Source of the DNA: Streptomyces sp. NBC_00273
GTDB taxonomy: Bacteria; Actinomycetota; Actinomycetes; Streptomycetales; Streptomycetaceae
Assembly (NCBI RefSeq): GCF_036178145.1
Contig: NZ_CP108067.1
Location: 868,001 to 932,000, forward strand
Reading direction: 5' to 3'
Length of the DNA: 64,000 nucleotides
In this document: positions 25,998-34,020 of the stretch, in pieces
Layout of the letters: each line of letters begins with the position of its first letter
How positions within the stretch are numbered: position 1 is the stretch's first letter
Translations under genes and position numbers: made by a program
Notes under the pieces: generated by a model
What the model saw: the letters and a program-made list of their open reading frames with translations, nothing else
Told to the model about the DNA's origin: nothing
Database searches by the model: none

Positions 25998-28202
25998 TCA
26001 GCTTCCCCCTGGTCGGACGAACGGGTCGGCCGCGTCCCCGTAGTGCTGGTAGGCGGCCCAGGAACTCCAGCGCTGCCCGCTCGGCGTGACGTCCTGGCCC
26101 TCCGGACGGTTCGGACCGCCCTGGCCGTTCGGACCGCCCTGGGGGTTCGGCCCCTGCTCCGGCTGCCCGCCGGCGCGCAGCCCGTAGAGGCGCCTGCGCG
26201 CCGCGCGGACGGCGCCGCCCACCGTCGGGGTCGCCTCACCGGACCCGCCCTGGAACAGGTGCGTGTAGAACTGGTCGGCGAAGGAGATCCCCTGGTCGTC
26301 GGGGATCCGCCAGGCCGCCCCGATGTAGTGGCCCACCCCCATGCGCAGGAACTCGTCGGCGAGACTCGGCACCAGCGCGGCCTGCGGGTTCCCCCAGGGG
26401 CTGCGGCCGGCGAGGCCGGGCGCTCCGGCCGGGGCGCCGGTGCCGGCGGCGTCGCCGAGGCGGGCCGTGTAACAGGCATTGGCGACGACGATCAGCGGCG
26501 GGCGTTCGAGCAGGGCGAGTTCCTGGGCGGTCAGCAGGCCGTCCGCGAAGACCCAGCCCGAACGCCTGCCCGTACCGGAGAGGTCGAAGTCGCTGTGTCC
26601 GCAGTAGTGCACGATGTGGTTGCCCCCGCACAGCAGGACCCGTAGCACGTCCAGGCGCCGCGCGGGGTCGACGCCCGGCTGGCGCAGCGCGTTCGCCGCG
26701 CCGACGAAGAGGCTGACCTTGGCCCCGAGCTCCTTGAGCCGGGAGGCCACCGCGAGGGCCTCCTGGCGGGCTCCCGGCAGGTGGAAGCCCTTCTCCGGGT
26801 CTCCCGGGTCGCCGATCACCAGAGCGCGCAGCGGTCCGTCCGCCAGACCCTCGGTCATCACCCGTGAGTAGGTCGTGCGCAGTTGCCTGGACAGCTGGGT
26901 GCGGATCGCCAGGGGATCGCGCTTGTCCACGCCGGCCTGCTGGATCTCGGCCAGGAACTCCCAGGGGACGGAGGCCGTGTCCCGGTCCAGTTCCAGCAGC
27001 ACCGTGGAGTCGTCGGTGAGCAGCCGCTGGAAGTCCGGCGGCACCACGAACCGGGACAGTAGGTCGGGCAGTTCGCTCGCGTCCTTGACGCTCGGTTCCG
27101 TCAGCCGGTCCACGAGTTCCCGCAGCAGGTCCATGTCCACCGGTACGAGCCGCTCCGGTACGGTGGCCCGCCCGGTCAGCGCCGCCCAGCGCAGGCCGCC
27201 GACTCCCGACTGGACGGACATCCGGACGGGCACCGCGTCGTCCTGCGCCTCCGCCGGCCTGCGGACAGTCAGGGACAGCTCGGTGCGTTCCACCGCGGCC
27301 AGGTCGGCCAGCTGCTCGCGGATCTTCCCCTGGATGTTGGCGTCGAAGCCGGCGAGCACGGTGTGCAGGACGTCCTCCCCGGCCGGCGGGCCGGGGCCGC
27401 CCGGGGTGCCGTCACGGGCGGCCCCGCCCGTCGGCCCGGCGAGCCCGGTCAGCGCCGACAGGGCGTACACCGCGGCGGAGGGCCCGAACAGCTCGCCGCC
27501 GCTCTCTTCGCGCAGCCCGGGGACGATCCGTACCTGCGGGAGCTTGACCGCGGAGTCCGTGAGTGCGAGGTGGAGCTGCTCCGCGCGCAGCCGGTCGACC
27601 TCCATGAGGAGTACGTCGGTGAGCCGGGGCGGCGGCGCGGGCGGGCCCAGCGGTGCCAGGGCGTCGGCGAATCCCCGGACGAGGGCGCGGGCCGCCTGTT
27701 TGACGGTCAGATTGCCCGTGCCCGAGCCGATGAGCACGGTGGCCATCGTGCCGACGTGGCCGAGCCCGAGCGCCTCGCCGAGCAGGGAGGCGTACAGCTG
27801 GATGGCGCGGCGTTCCGTCAGGGTGCCCATCGGTCCCATGCCGACGACGGCCGCGCAGCGTACGGGGCCGTCCTTGCAGGGGAAGTACGTGACCTCGCCC
27901 AACTGGGCTTCGATCCAGCCGAGCTTGGTGTGCTCCGTGATGGTGCGGCGGGGTTCGACGGAGATGGCCCGGTCGAGTGCGAGTTCCGCGGCCGCGGGCA
28001 CTACCGACTGGTAGTGACCCGTGACGTGCAGATCGGCCGTGATCTGCGCGATGTCGCCCCAGATCACGGTGATGTTGAGCGTTGGACCATCGGCGCGCGG
28101 CGGTCGGTCGGGGGCCGGAGCGGGAAACCGAGCGGGCGGGTTCGAGGCCGTCGGTACGTCCTCCAGCAGGTCAGCGATGCGAGCGGCGGCGGGGGTGCTC
28201 AC
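25998..28202 (-). CDS. CHAT-domain (caspase-like) protein with macro-like N-terminal domain
   Basis: Cysteine peptidase-like protein of 734 residues. The C-terminal CHAT domain (from about residue 395) carries the catalytic His in HYCGHSDF (about 536) and the Cys in VVANACYTARL (about 577). The N-terminal 150 residues (ITVIWGDIAQIT...VPAAAELALDRAI...VVGMGPMG...TVLIGSGTGNLTVKQAARAL) resemble a macro/M17-peptidase N-terminal fold that binds ADP-ribose-like ligands; this is inference. The middle has no clear TPRs. The C-terminus has a Q/G/P-N linker (PNPQGGPNGQGGPN). GTG 28202 is best placed after GGAGG; GTG 28205 is the other option. First gene of a two-gene unit with the lipase. Confidence 0.82.
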   Translation of the reverse strand: MSTPAAARIADLLEDVPTASNPPARFPAPAPDRPPRADGPTLNITVIWGDIAQITADLHVTGHYQSVVPAAAELALDRAISVEPRRTITEHTKLGWIEAQLGEVTYFPCKDGPVRCAAVVGMGPMGTLTERRAIQLYASLLGEALGLGHVGTMATVLIGSGTGNLTVKQAARALVRGFADALAPLGPPAPPPRLTDVLLMEVDRLRAEQLHLALTDSAVKLPQVRIVPGLREESGGELFGPSAAVYALSALTGLAGPTGGAARDGTPGGPGPPAGEDVLHTVLAGFDANIQGKIREQLADLAAVERTELSLTVRRPAEAQDDAVPVRMSVQSGVGGLRWAALTGRATVPERLVPVDMDLLRELVDRLTEPSVKDASELPDLLSRFVVPPDFQRLLTDDSTVLLELDRDTASVPWEFLAEIQQAGVDKRDPLAIRTQLSRQLRTTYSRVMTEGLADGPLRALVIGDPGDPEKGFHLPGARQEALAVASRLKELGAKVSLFVGAANALRQPGVDPARRLDVLRVLLCGGNHIVHYCGHSDFDLSGTGRRSGWVFADGLLTAQELALLERPPLIVVANACYTARLGDAAGTGAPAGAPGLAGRSPWGNPQAALVPSLADEFLRMGVGHYIGAAWRIPDDQGISFADQFYTHLFQGGSGEATPTVGGAVRAARRRLYGLRAGGQPEQGPNPQGGPNGQGGPNRPEGQDVTPSGQRWSSWAAYQHYGDAADPFVRPGGS

Positions 28203-28438
28203 CACGCTCCTCCCTTCGAGTCGCCCGAGCTTCTCGATCCGAGTGCGTCACATCCATCTCCCCAACCGGATTATCCCACCGACAGGGCCCGGTCGTCGCG
28301 TGGTGCGCCGGTCCCGGTCCGGGGACCACCGGGGCGCACGGGATCCGAAGGCGCCTTGCGGGGGAGGCTGCTCGGGGCCCAGGGCAGGGGTAGGGGCAGG
28401 GGTAGGGGCAAGGGCAACTCGGCTTTTGGCAGCCTGCG
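28203..28438. other. Divergent control region of CHAT gene and kinase
   Basis: With the promoter site described separately, this is the approximately 300-bp gap between the divergent CHAT and Ser/Thr kinase starts. It contains a run of near-perfect GGGGTA/GGGGCA hexamers at 28382-28416 and no gene. Confidence 0.6.
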
Positions 28439-28468
28439 TTGCCCTCTCAGGATCATCAGGGATAGATT
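28439..28468 (+). promoter_or_regulatory. Candidate promoter for the Ser/Thr kinase gene
   Basis: TTGCCC and TAGATT hexamers are 18 bp apart in an unusually AT-rich patch, 38 bp upstream of the GTG start at 28506. Resembles a vegetative (HrdB-type) promoter. Confidence 0.4.
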
Positions 28469-28505
28469 CCTGGAAACTTCTCCAATTTGAGTGGGGCTGG
28501 CTGAC

Positions 28506-30377
28506 GTGTTGGAGCTGACGGGGAGCGGGGCCGAGCCGCTGGAGGCGGGGGATCCGCGCCGCATCGGGTCGATCTCGCTGGCGGGCCGGCTCGGGGCCGG
28601 CGGCATGGGGCGCGTCTACCTCGGCATCCGAGGGGGTCGGTACGTCGCCGTCAAGCAACTGCTGTCCTCCGTCGTCGGCGAGGACCAGGACTTCCTGCGT
28701 CGCTTCGGGCACGAGTTGGACAACCTCGCCCGACTCCCCGCGGACGCCACCGCGCCGCTGCTCGACAGCGACCGCACCGCGACTCCCCCGTGGTTCGCCA
28801 CCGCTTACATCCCCGGGCTCACCCTGAGGGAGGCCGTCGCGCTGCACGGCGGCCCGCTGCCCGCGCGGGCGCTGTGGCTGCTGCTGCGGGAAGCCGCGGC
28901 GGGGCTGGCGGCGGTGCACGCGCTGGACATGGTGCACCGGGACCTCAAGCCGTCCAACGTCATGCTGACCCTCGACGGCCTCACCCTCATCGACTTCGGA
29001 GTGGCCCGGGCCGCCGAGCAGAGCCAGCTGACCCGGACCGGCATGGTCGTGGGTACGCCCGCCTACATGGCGCCCGAACAGGCCTCCGGCCGACGGCGGT
29101 TGAGCGGCGCCACCGATGTGTTCGCGCTGGGCTCCGTACTCGCCTACGCGGCGTGCGGTCAGCCGCCGTTCGGCGACGAGTCGGGGCACGGGGTGCTGTA
29201 CCGCATCGTCCACGAGGAGCCCGATCTGGAGCCGCTGCGGGAGCTGGAGCCGGACCTCGCCGAGCTCGTCGCGGCCTGCCTCGACAAGGACCCCGAGGGA
29301 CGTCCCACCGCCGTCGAACTCCTCGAAAGCGCCCGCCGGCACGGCCCGTTCACCGCCCCGCTGTGGCCGGAGGCCGTCACCGAGCGCCTGACCGAGCGGG
29401 CCGCCTTCGCCGCGAACGTACCGGAGTCCGACGTACCGACGGTCCCGCTCACCGGGGAGCCGCCGGAACCGGAGCCCGAGCCGGAGCCGGAGTCCGAGAA
29501 GGGCCCGGCTCCGGCGGCCCCCGCTCCCCCGGTCACGGCCCGGCCGGAACGGGCCGCGCCCCGCCGCCGCACCCGCGTCCTCCTCGCCGTCGTGCCGGTC
29601 GTCGTGGTCGCGGGCGGTACGACCCTCGCCGTCCAGCACCTGCCGTACGCCTCCGCGCCGCAGGCCGGAGCCGGGAGCTCCCCGTCCGCCCCGGTCACGG
29701 CGGCGGCCGACCCGACGGCACCAGCAGCCGCAGCGGGCGCAACCGGTACGGCAGGTACGGCGGGCGACAGCCCGTCGGGGACGGCGTCGCCTGCACAGCC
29801 GCCCGCCCAGGACCCGGGAGCGGCCGCGGCCGCCGGGGGCGCGGGCGGCACCGGCCCCGGACCCGGCGCCCTCCCCGGCGGCGGTCCCCAGCCCGGCTCG
29901 GGCAGCGCCGGGAACTCCGGCAACCCGGCGAACGCGGCCGGCTCGGGCAGTACGCGCCCCGCCGGCGGCGGGACGTCCACGGCACCCACGACCCCGCCAC
30001 CCCCGGCGCCTCCCGCTTCCGGCACCTACCGCTTCCGCAACGGCAACAACAGCAAGTGCATCACGCAGGTCTTCGGGGCTTCGGACTACGGCGACTGTGC
30101 GCAAGCGAGCGCCCGGTGGACCGTTCAGAGCCGGCCGGACGGCAGCTTCAAGCTCGTCAACCAGCAGGGCGGGGGCTGCCTGTACGCCAACATGCTCGGC
30201 CAGGCGGTCTTCGTCGGCGACTGCTCCCAGGACACCGCCCGGCTGTGGCGCACGGGGTCGGGCGGCAGCCTCCGCAACGACTTCAGCGGGGGCTGCCTCG
30301 ACCTGGGCATGAGCAGCGGTCTGGTGACGAAGACGTGCGGCGGGGAGGCGTCCCAGCGCTGGACGAAACAGGGCTAG
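28506..30377 (+). CDS. PknB-type Ser/Thr kinase with extracellular ricin-type lectin domain
   Basis: 623 residues. The kinase domain covers residues about 18-265: GAGGMGRVYLG, VAVKQLL, HRDLKPSNVML, IDFGVAR, GTPAYMAPEQ. Then come an acidic repeat (EPEPEPEPESE), one membrane segment (RVLLAVVPVVVVAGGTTLAV, about 362-382), a 120-residue Ala/Gly/Pro-rich extracellular linker, and a C-terminal domain of about 120 residues with paired Cys and QxW-like motifs (SKCITQVFGASDYGDC, ASQRWTKQG) matching a ricin B-type carbohydrate-binding fold. It looks like a receptor kinase that senses a wall or foreign sugar. GTG 28506 is preferred over GTG 28491 because GGGG lies about 10 bases upstream. Divergent from the CHAT/lipase unit. 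Confidence 0.88.
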   Translation: MLELTGSGAEPLEAGDPRRIGSISLAGRLGAGGMGRVYLGIRGGRYVAVKQLLSSVVGEDQDFLRRFGHELDNLARLPADATAPLLDSDRTATPPWFATAYIPGLTLREAVALHGGPLPARALWLLLREAAAGLAAVHALDMVHRDLKPSNVMLTLDGLTLIDFGVARAAEQSQLTRTGMVVGTPAYMAPEQASGRRRLSGATDVFALGSVLAYAACGQPPFGDESGHGVLYRIVHEEPDLEPLRELEPDLAELVAACLDKDPEGRPTAVELLESARRHGPFTAPLWPEAVTERLTERAAFAANVPESDVPTVPLTGEPPEPEPEPEPESEKGPAPAAPAPPVTARPERAAPRRRTRVLLAVVPVVVVAGGTTLAVQHLPYASAPQAGAGSSPSAPVTAAADPTAPAAAAGATGTAGTAGDSPSGTASPAQPPAQDPGAAAAAGGAGGTGPGPGALPGGGPQPGSGSAGNSGNPANAAGSGSTRPAGGGTSTAPTTPPPPAPPASGTYRFRNGNNSKCITQVFGASDYGDCAQASARWTVQSRPDGSFKLVNQQGGGCLYANMLGQAVFVGDCSQDTARLWRTGSGGSLRNDFSGGCLDLGMSSGLVTKTCGGEASQRWTKQG

Positions 30378-30415
30378 CCTCGCCGTCTCGGTTGACGTGA
30401 GGCCGGTTGGTGACC

Positions 30416-30457
30416 GGGAACGCGAAAGTGCCTTCTGAGCTGCGACGATGAACCTTG
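30416..30457 (+). repeat. IS1380-type left-end remnant, copy A
   Basis: A 42-bp segment with GGGAACGCGAAAGT at its left end and GACGATG and ACCTTG further in. A second, mostly identical copy lies at 32159-32201 in the same orientation, directly attached to transposase remnant sequence, so I read both as ends of the same kind of element. Only the end is left here. Confidence 0.5.
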
Positions 30458-30496
30458 GCCAGCAGCGGCGCCCCGGCGTGACCCACCAGTCGCGAA

Positions 30497-31441
30497 CTAC
30501 TCGACACGCCCGTGATCGATGAACGCGGTCAACACGTCCACAGTTGCGTCGGGCTGCTCGTCGGGAATGAAGTGTCCGGCTTGTGGGATGACGACGCCGG
30601 TCGCGTTCTCCGCCCACGGACTGACGGAGGCGGCCATGTCGGGGATCGAGCCGTCGGAGCTGGAGATTCCCAGGACCGGGACGGTCAAGTGCCCCCGCTC
30701 GAGAGCGTCATGATTCTTACGCGCCGATTCCGCGGCGTCGCGGTAGTAGGCGAGAGACGCTGAAAGCCCTCCCTCGGCCGCGATGGCGGCGGCGTAATGG
30801 TCGATCTCGGCGCCGTCGAAGGTGTTCGGGGACAGGGCTTTGACCTTCAAGAACCAGCCGACGTAGTCACGCTCGCGGCCGGTGAGCAGAGTCTCGGGCA
30901 GTTCGGGCACCAAGTGGAAGGCGAAGTGCCAGGTCTTCCAGGCCCGGTCGGGGTCCGTCGGGATGGAGTCCGGGAGCGTGATTCCGGGAATGCCGGCGTC
31001 AAGGAGAGCGACACCATGCAGGCGCTCTTCGTACTTCAGGGCCAGCGAGAAGGCGACCCAGGCCCCGATGTCGTGGGCGACGAGCCAGTACTTCGGCACG
31101 TCGAGCGCGGTCAGCGCGGCCTGGACACGAGAAGCGATGGTGTGCGTGTCGTAGCCCCCTTGAGGGCGGTCGGAGTGGCCCTGCCCCGGCAAGTCGATCG
31201 CGATCACGTGGAATCGCTCGGCAAGACCCGGCATCACCTTTCGCCAAGCCCACCAGGTCTGCGGGAATCCGGCGAGCAGGACGACGGTAGGACCGGCTGG
31301 CCGGCCGCCTTCCACGGCGTGAAGTCGGATTCCTTCCGCGTCGACCCAGCGGTGGGTGAAACCCGCGAGGTCGTACAGCGGCAACCCGGGGACCGGGTTC
31401 TGGTCGCAGGAGCGCGTCGGGGCCATGGCGTCGTCGGTCAT
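30497..31441 (-). CDS. Alpha/beta hydrolase, epoxide hydrolase/haloalkane dehalogenase-like
   Basis: 314 residues. The oxyanion HGxP-equivalent region is LLAGFPQTWWAWRKV; the nucleophile elbow is VAHDIGAW with Asp, as in epoxide hydrolases and dehalogenases rather than Ser esterases; the charge-relay acid is probably in SSSDGSIPD and the His in QAGHFIPDEQ. The cap region includes a WHFAFHLVPELPE block. No signal peptide. Divergent from a TetR regulator across a perfect palindrome, so it is very likely repressed by that TetR and induced by its substrate. ATG 31441 or ATG five codons in (MAPTRS). Confidence 0.88.
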   Translation of the reverse strand: MTDDAMAPTRSCDQNPVPGLPLYDLAGFTHRWVDAEGIRLHAVEGGRPAGPTVVLLAGFPQTWWAWRKVMPGLAERFHVIAIDLPGQGHSDRPQGGYDTHTIASRVQAALTALDVPKYWLVAHDIGAWVAFSLALKYEERLHGVALLDAGIPGITLPDSIPTDPDRAWKTWHFAFHLVPELPETLLTGRERDYVGWFLKVKALSPNTFDGAEIDHYAAAIAAEGGLSASLAYYRDAAESARKNHDALERGHLTVPVLGISSSDGSIPDMAASVSPWAENATGVVIPQAGHFIPDEQPDATVDVLTAFIDHGRVE

Positions 31442-31457
31442 GGTTCGAACCTACCGC

Positions 31458-31481
31458 ATCTTGAACTGATCAGTTCAAGAT
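31458..31481. promoter_or_regulatory. Perfect 24-bp palindrome: likely TetR operator
   Basis: Each 12-bp half reads ATCTTGAACTGA and its reverse complement, with no spacer and no mismatch, between the divergent starts of the hydrolase (31441) and the TetR gene (31531). Position, symmetry and length fit a TetR-dimer operator overlapping both promoters. Confidence 0.85.
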
Positions 31482-31530
31482 AGGATGGGTAGGGCCACAA
31501 CGGCTGGTAAGAGAACGAGGTGCATGCGTG

Positions 31531-32121
31531 ATGGCCGGGAAGAAGCAGTTCGACGTGGGCATCGCGCTCGACGCGGCGATGGTCCAGTTCTGGCGGGCCG
31601 GATACGCCGACACGTCTCTCGACGACCTCTCCAGGACGACCGGATTGAACCGCAGTTCCATCTACTCCTCGTTCGGCGACAAGGACTCGCTCTACCTGCG
31701 CTGCCTGGACCGCTACGCCGCGCGGTACGGAAACAGGTACGACCAGGCGCTTTCATGTGCGTCCGAGGAACCGCTGCAGGCGGTGCGGGCGTTCTTCGAG
31801 GTCACCCTGCAGCGCATCGCCGACCCCGACGTACCTGATGGATGCCTGATCGCCCAGACCGCGATGGCGGCACCGACGCTCAGCCCCGCCATCGCCGCAC
31901 GCGCGATCGAAGCGCTGGACCTTCAGCATGCGCGGCTGCGGACCGCCTTGACCGCCGCGCAGTTGACCGAAGGCGACGCCGACGACTTCGCGGTTCACAT
32001 CACGGCGGTCAACCAGTCGCTGGCCGTGATGAGCAAGGCCAGGGCAGGCCAGAAGCAGCTCCGCACGGTCATCGACATCAGCATGAGTGCGCTCTCGCAC
32101 GCCTTGCGCGCCCGGAGCTAA
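31531..32121 (+). CDS. TetR/AcrR family regulator of the adjacent hydrolase
   Basis: 196 residues. The HTH region is TSLDDLSRTTGLNRSSIYSSF, followed by GDKDSLYLRCLDRYAARYG, a YsiA/AcrR-like TetR subgroup often divergent from enzymes for reactive small molecules. The ligand domain has a single Cys in VPDGCLIAQTAM. The starts GTG 31528 and ATG 31531 are adjacent; ATG is chosen with GAGG about 10 bases upstream. The perfect palindrome in the divergent promoter is the likely site for autoregulation and control of the hydrolase. Confidence 0.88.
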   Translation: MAGKKQFDVGIALDAAMVQFWRAGYADTSLDDLSRTTGLNRSSIYSSFGDKDSLYLRCLDRYAARYGNRYDQALSCASEEPLQAVRAFFEVTLQRIADPDVPDGCLIAQTAMAAPTLSPAIAARAIEALDLQHARLRTALTAAQLTEGDADDFAVHITAVNQSLAVMSKARAGQKQLRTVIDISMSALSHALRARS

Positions 32122-32158
32122 CCCCGCCGTTTCGCCTGGGTACGACGGCTGTTGGGGC

Positions 32159-32470
32159 GGGAACGCGAAAGTACCTTCCCGGCTTGGGACGATGGACCTT
32201 GCTGACGGGTTCTTCCTCGCTCACGTCCGTGACCGTGCCCGACCGCCTCTGGCATCCCGCCCTGGACCAAGCCGGGACACTGCGTGACGACGCCGAAGTC
32301 GTCGAGCTGACCGGCACGGTCGATCTGGGCGGCTACCCAGCCGGCACCCGCGTCATCGTGCGCCGCGGGCGTGCCACGTCGAGGACCACATCCGATGCGG
32401 CAAGAGCACCGGAACGGCGTCGGCCCTTCAGCGGCTGTCCCTCAGCGGCGCCTCATCGCCCCGCGCGAAA
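32159..32470 (+). pseudogene. IS1380-family transposase remnant with left end (copy B)
   Basis: The 43-bp end repeat (32159-32201) runs straight into a transposase C-terminal piece: LTGSSSLTSVTVPDRLW then ALDQAGTLRDDAEVVELTG and YPAGTRVIVRR. Continuing in another frame is VEDHIRCGKSTGTASALQRL, which in intact IS1380 transposases follows about 35-40 residues later. So the N-terminal two thirds is deleted, an internal segment is missing and a frameshift separates the two parts. Dead element. It fills most of the 417-bp gap between the TetR gene and the VOC gene. Confidence 0.75.
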
Positions 32471-32538
32471 CAGCGAGGCTAGGCGGCTGAGGCCGAATTG
32501 GGTAGCGGACGGGGCGGTGCTCGGGCAGGCTGAGCCGC

Positions 32539-32922
32539 ATGGTCTCAGTGGTGCAGAACGTGGCGATCGACTGTTCGGACGCGTATGAGCTGGCTCGGTT
32601 CTGGAGCGAGGTGACGGGTTGTCCGCTGCATCCGCAGGCCGAACGAGGCGACCAGGAGACCGTGGTGATGCTTGCGGAGGGCCCGCTGCTGTACTTCAAC
32701 CAGGTGCCGGAACCGAAGACGGTCAAGAACCGGATCCACCTGTGCCTACGTCCGACGACCTCGCGCGAGGAGGAGGTCGAGCGGCTGTTGAAGCTCGGAG
32801 CCACCCTGGTCATTGACCGCCGGCAGCCCGACGGTACGGGTTGGGCGGTACTCGCCGATCCCGAAGGCAATGAGTTCTGCATCCTGCGCAGCGAGTCCGA
32901 TCACGCCGCGATGCCCTCCTGA
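32539..32922 (+). CDS. VOC family protein
   Basis: 127 residues, small glyoxalase-like fold. Opening VVQNVAIDCSDAYELARFWSEVTG, a YFNQVPEPKTVKNRIHLCLRP strand region and ADPEGNEFCIL near the end are typical of the actinobacterial VOC subgroup with probable metal site residues His (IHLCL) and Glu (GNEFC). The protein follows the IS remnant and precedes a winged-helix gene. Substrate unknown. Confidence 0.82.
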   Translation: MVSVVQNVAIDCSDAYELARFWSEVTGCPLHPQAERGDQETVVMLAEGPLLYFNQVPEPKTVKNRIHLCLRPTTSREEEVERLLKLGATLVIDRRQPDGTGWAVLADPEGNEFCILRSESDHAAMPS

Positions 32923-33054
32923 GGCCCGGACGCTCCGACCGCGAGCACCACGGCAGGCCCGCCCTTGCCCGCAACCGCACTTGAGGTCCTACGGTCGCCG
33001 CATGACCTGCACCGCGTGCAGGTTCCGCGCCGAAGTACCGAAAAGGGGCATGGC

Positions 33055-33531
33055 ATGACCACCCAGCAGATGTCCGACGTCGAACTCGCCGGCCAGCCCG
33101 CCGCCTACTGGACCGGTATCGCCTACGAGGCGCTCATCGCGTACACCCGGGCCCGGACGGCCGAAAAGGGCTACACCCAGCCACAGTTCTGGCTGCTGCG
33201 CAATCTGTCGGCGAACGACATCTCGCCCGACGGCAGGGGAATGACCCTGCCCGAGCTGCGGCAGGCCATGGCCTCCTACATCCGGCACGAGGACGACCTG
33301 GCGGCGGAGGCCGAGGTCCTCCTGGAGCGCGGCTGGCTGACCCGGGACCCGGAGGACCGGCTGTGGCTCACCGAGGAGGGCGAGCGGGCCCGCGTCGATC
33401 TCGCGCGCAACGCCCCCGCGATCCGTGCCGCCCTCCACGAGGGCATCGACGACGCGGACTACGTCACCACGCTGAAGGTGCTCCGGCAACTGATCCACAA
33501 CGCGGGCGGGCCGAGCACGCACTCGCGGTAG
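33055..33531 (+). CDS. MarR-like winged-helix protein
   Basis: 158 residues. A long helix-rich N-terminus (QPAAYWTGIAYEALIAYTRAR) precedes a winged-helix core (YTQPQFWLLRNLS...LTLPELRQAM...LLERGWLTRDPEDRLWLTEEGERARVDL), the MarR layout with the wing between the last strands. AAAAGGGG lies upstream of ATG 33055. The target gene is not obvious; the neighbouring VOC and hypothetical genes are candidates. Confidence 0.78.
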   Translation: MTTQQMSDVELAGQPAAYWTGIAYEALIAYTRARTAEKGYTQPQFWLLRNLSANDISPDGRGMTLPELRQAMASYIRHEDDLAAEAEVLLERGWLTRDPEDRLWLTEEGERARVDLARNAPAIRAALHEGIDDADYVTTLKVLRQLIHNAGGPSTHSR

Positions 33532-33548
33532 CCGATCCGCCGGCAGGG

Positions 33549-33905
33549 TCATCGCTCGTCCGTGCCCAGCCACTCCGCGAGGGTGGCGTGCAGCCGCTCG
33601 ACCTGGGCTCGATCGAGGATCACGGTCGCCTGACCGGGTCGGCCGTCCGGGCAGGTCCCGGCGGACTGGGCGAGGGACACGCGCAGGTACTCCACCGGCA
33701 GGCCCTCCGCCGCCACGAGGGCGCCTGCGGCGGGCATCTCCTGGTTCCGGACCCCGGGATGACAGTGGTTCGGTACCGCGGCGATCTCCAGCCGACCCGC
33801 ACGCGGGTGGTCGTCCGCAGGGTTGACGTGCGACCCCTGGTAGACCAGCGGTGCGGCCTCGTCGCCGTCCTCGGCGAGCAACAGCCAGGTAGCAAAGATC
33901 GACAT
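33549..33905 (-). CDS. Conserved-looking hypothetical protein
   Basis: 118 residues, soluble, no family recognised. Notable are a His-rich VPNHCHPGVRNQ block (possible metal site) and a regular C-terminal helix (ILDRAQVERLHATLAEWLG). GGGGGGAGA precedes ATG 33905, a strong ribosome site. It is convergent with the winged-helix gene, 17 bp apart, and divergent from the histidine kinase. Confidence 0.65.
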   Translation of the reverse strand: MSIFATWLLLAEDGDEAAPLVYQGSHVNPADDHPRAGRLEIAAVPNHCHPGVRNQEMPAAGALVAAEGLPVEYLRVSLAQSAGTCPDGRPGQATVILDRAQVERLHATLAEWLGTDER

Positions 33906-34020
33906 CTGTCTCCCCCCAGCAGGGTCTCGATTCGCGACCGTCGCAGGCTACGTCAATCCCCAGCCATCGGACTCGTGGGTAGGGAGGGACCGGGCGGGCG
34001 GATGATCTAATCTGCGCGCT

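Noticed and set aside
31441..31460. GGTTCGAACC, which resembles a tRNA T-arm
   Set aside because: No acceptor, D or anticodon arms can be folded around it; it lies at the start of a hydrolase gene with a TetR operator beside it.
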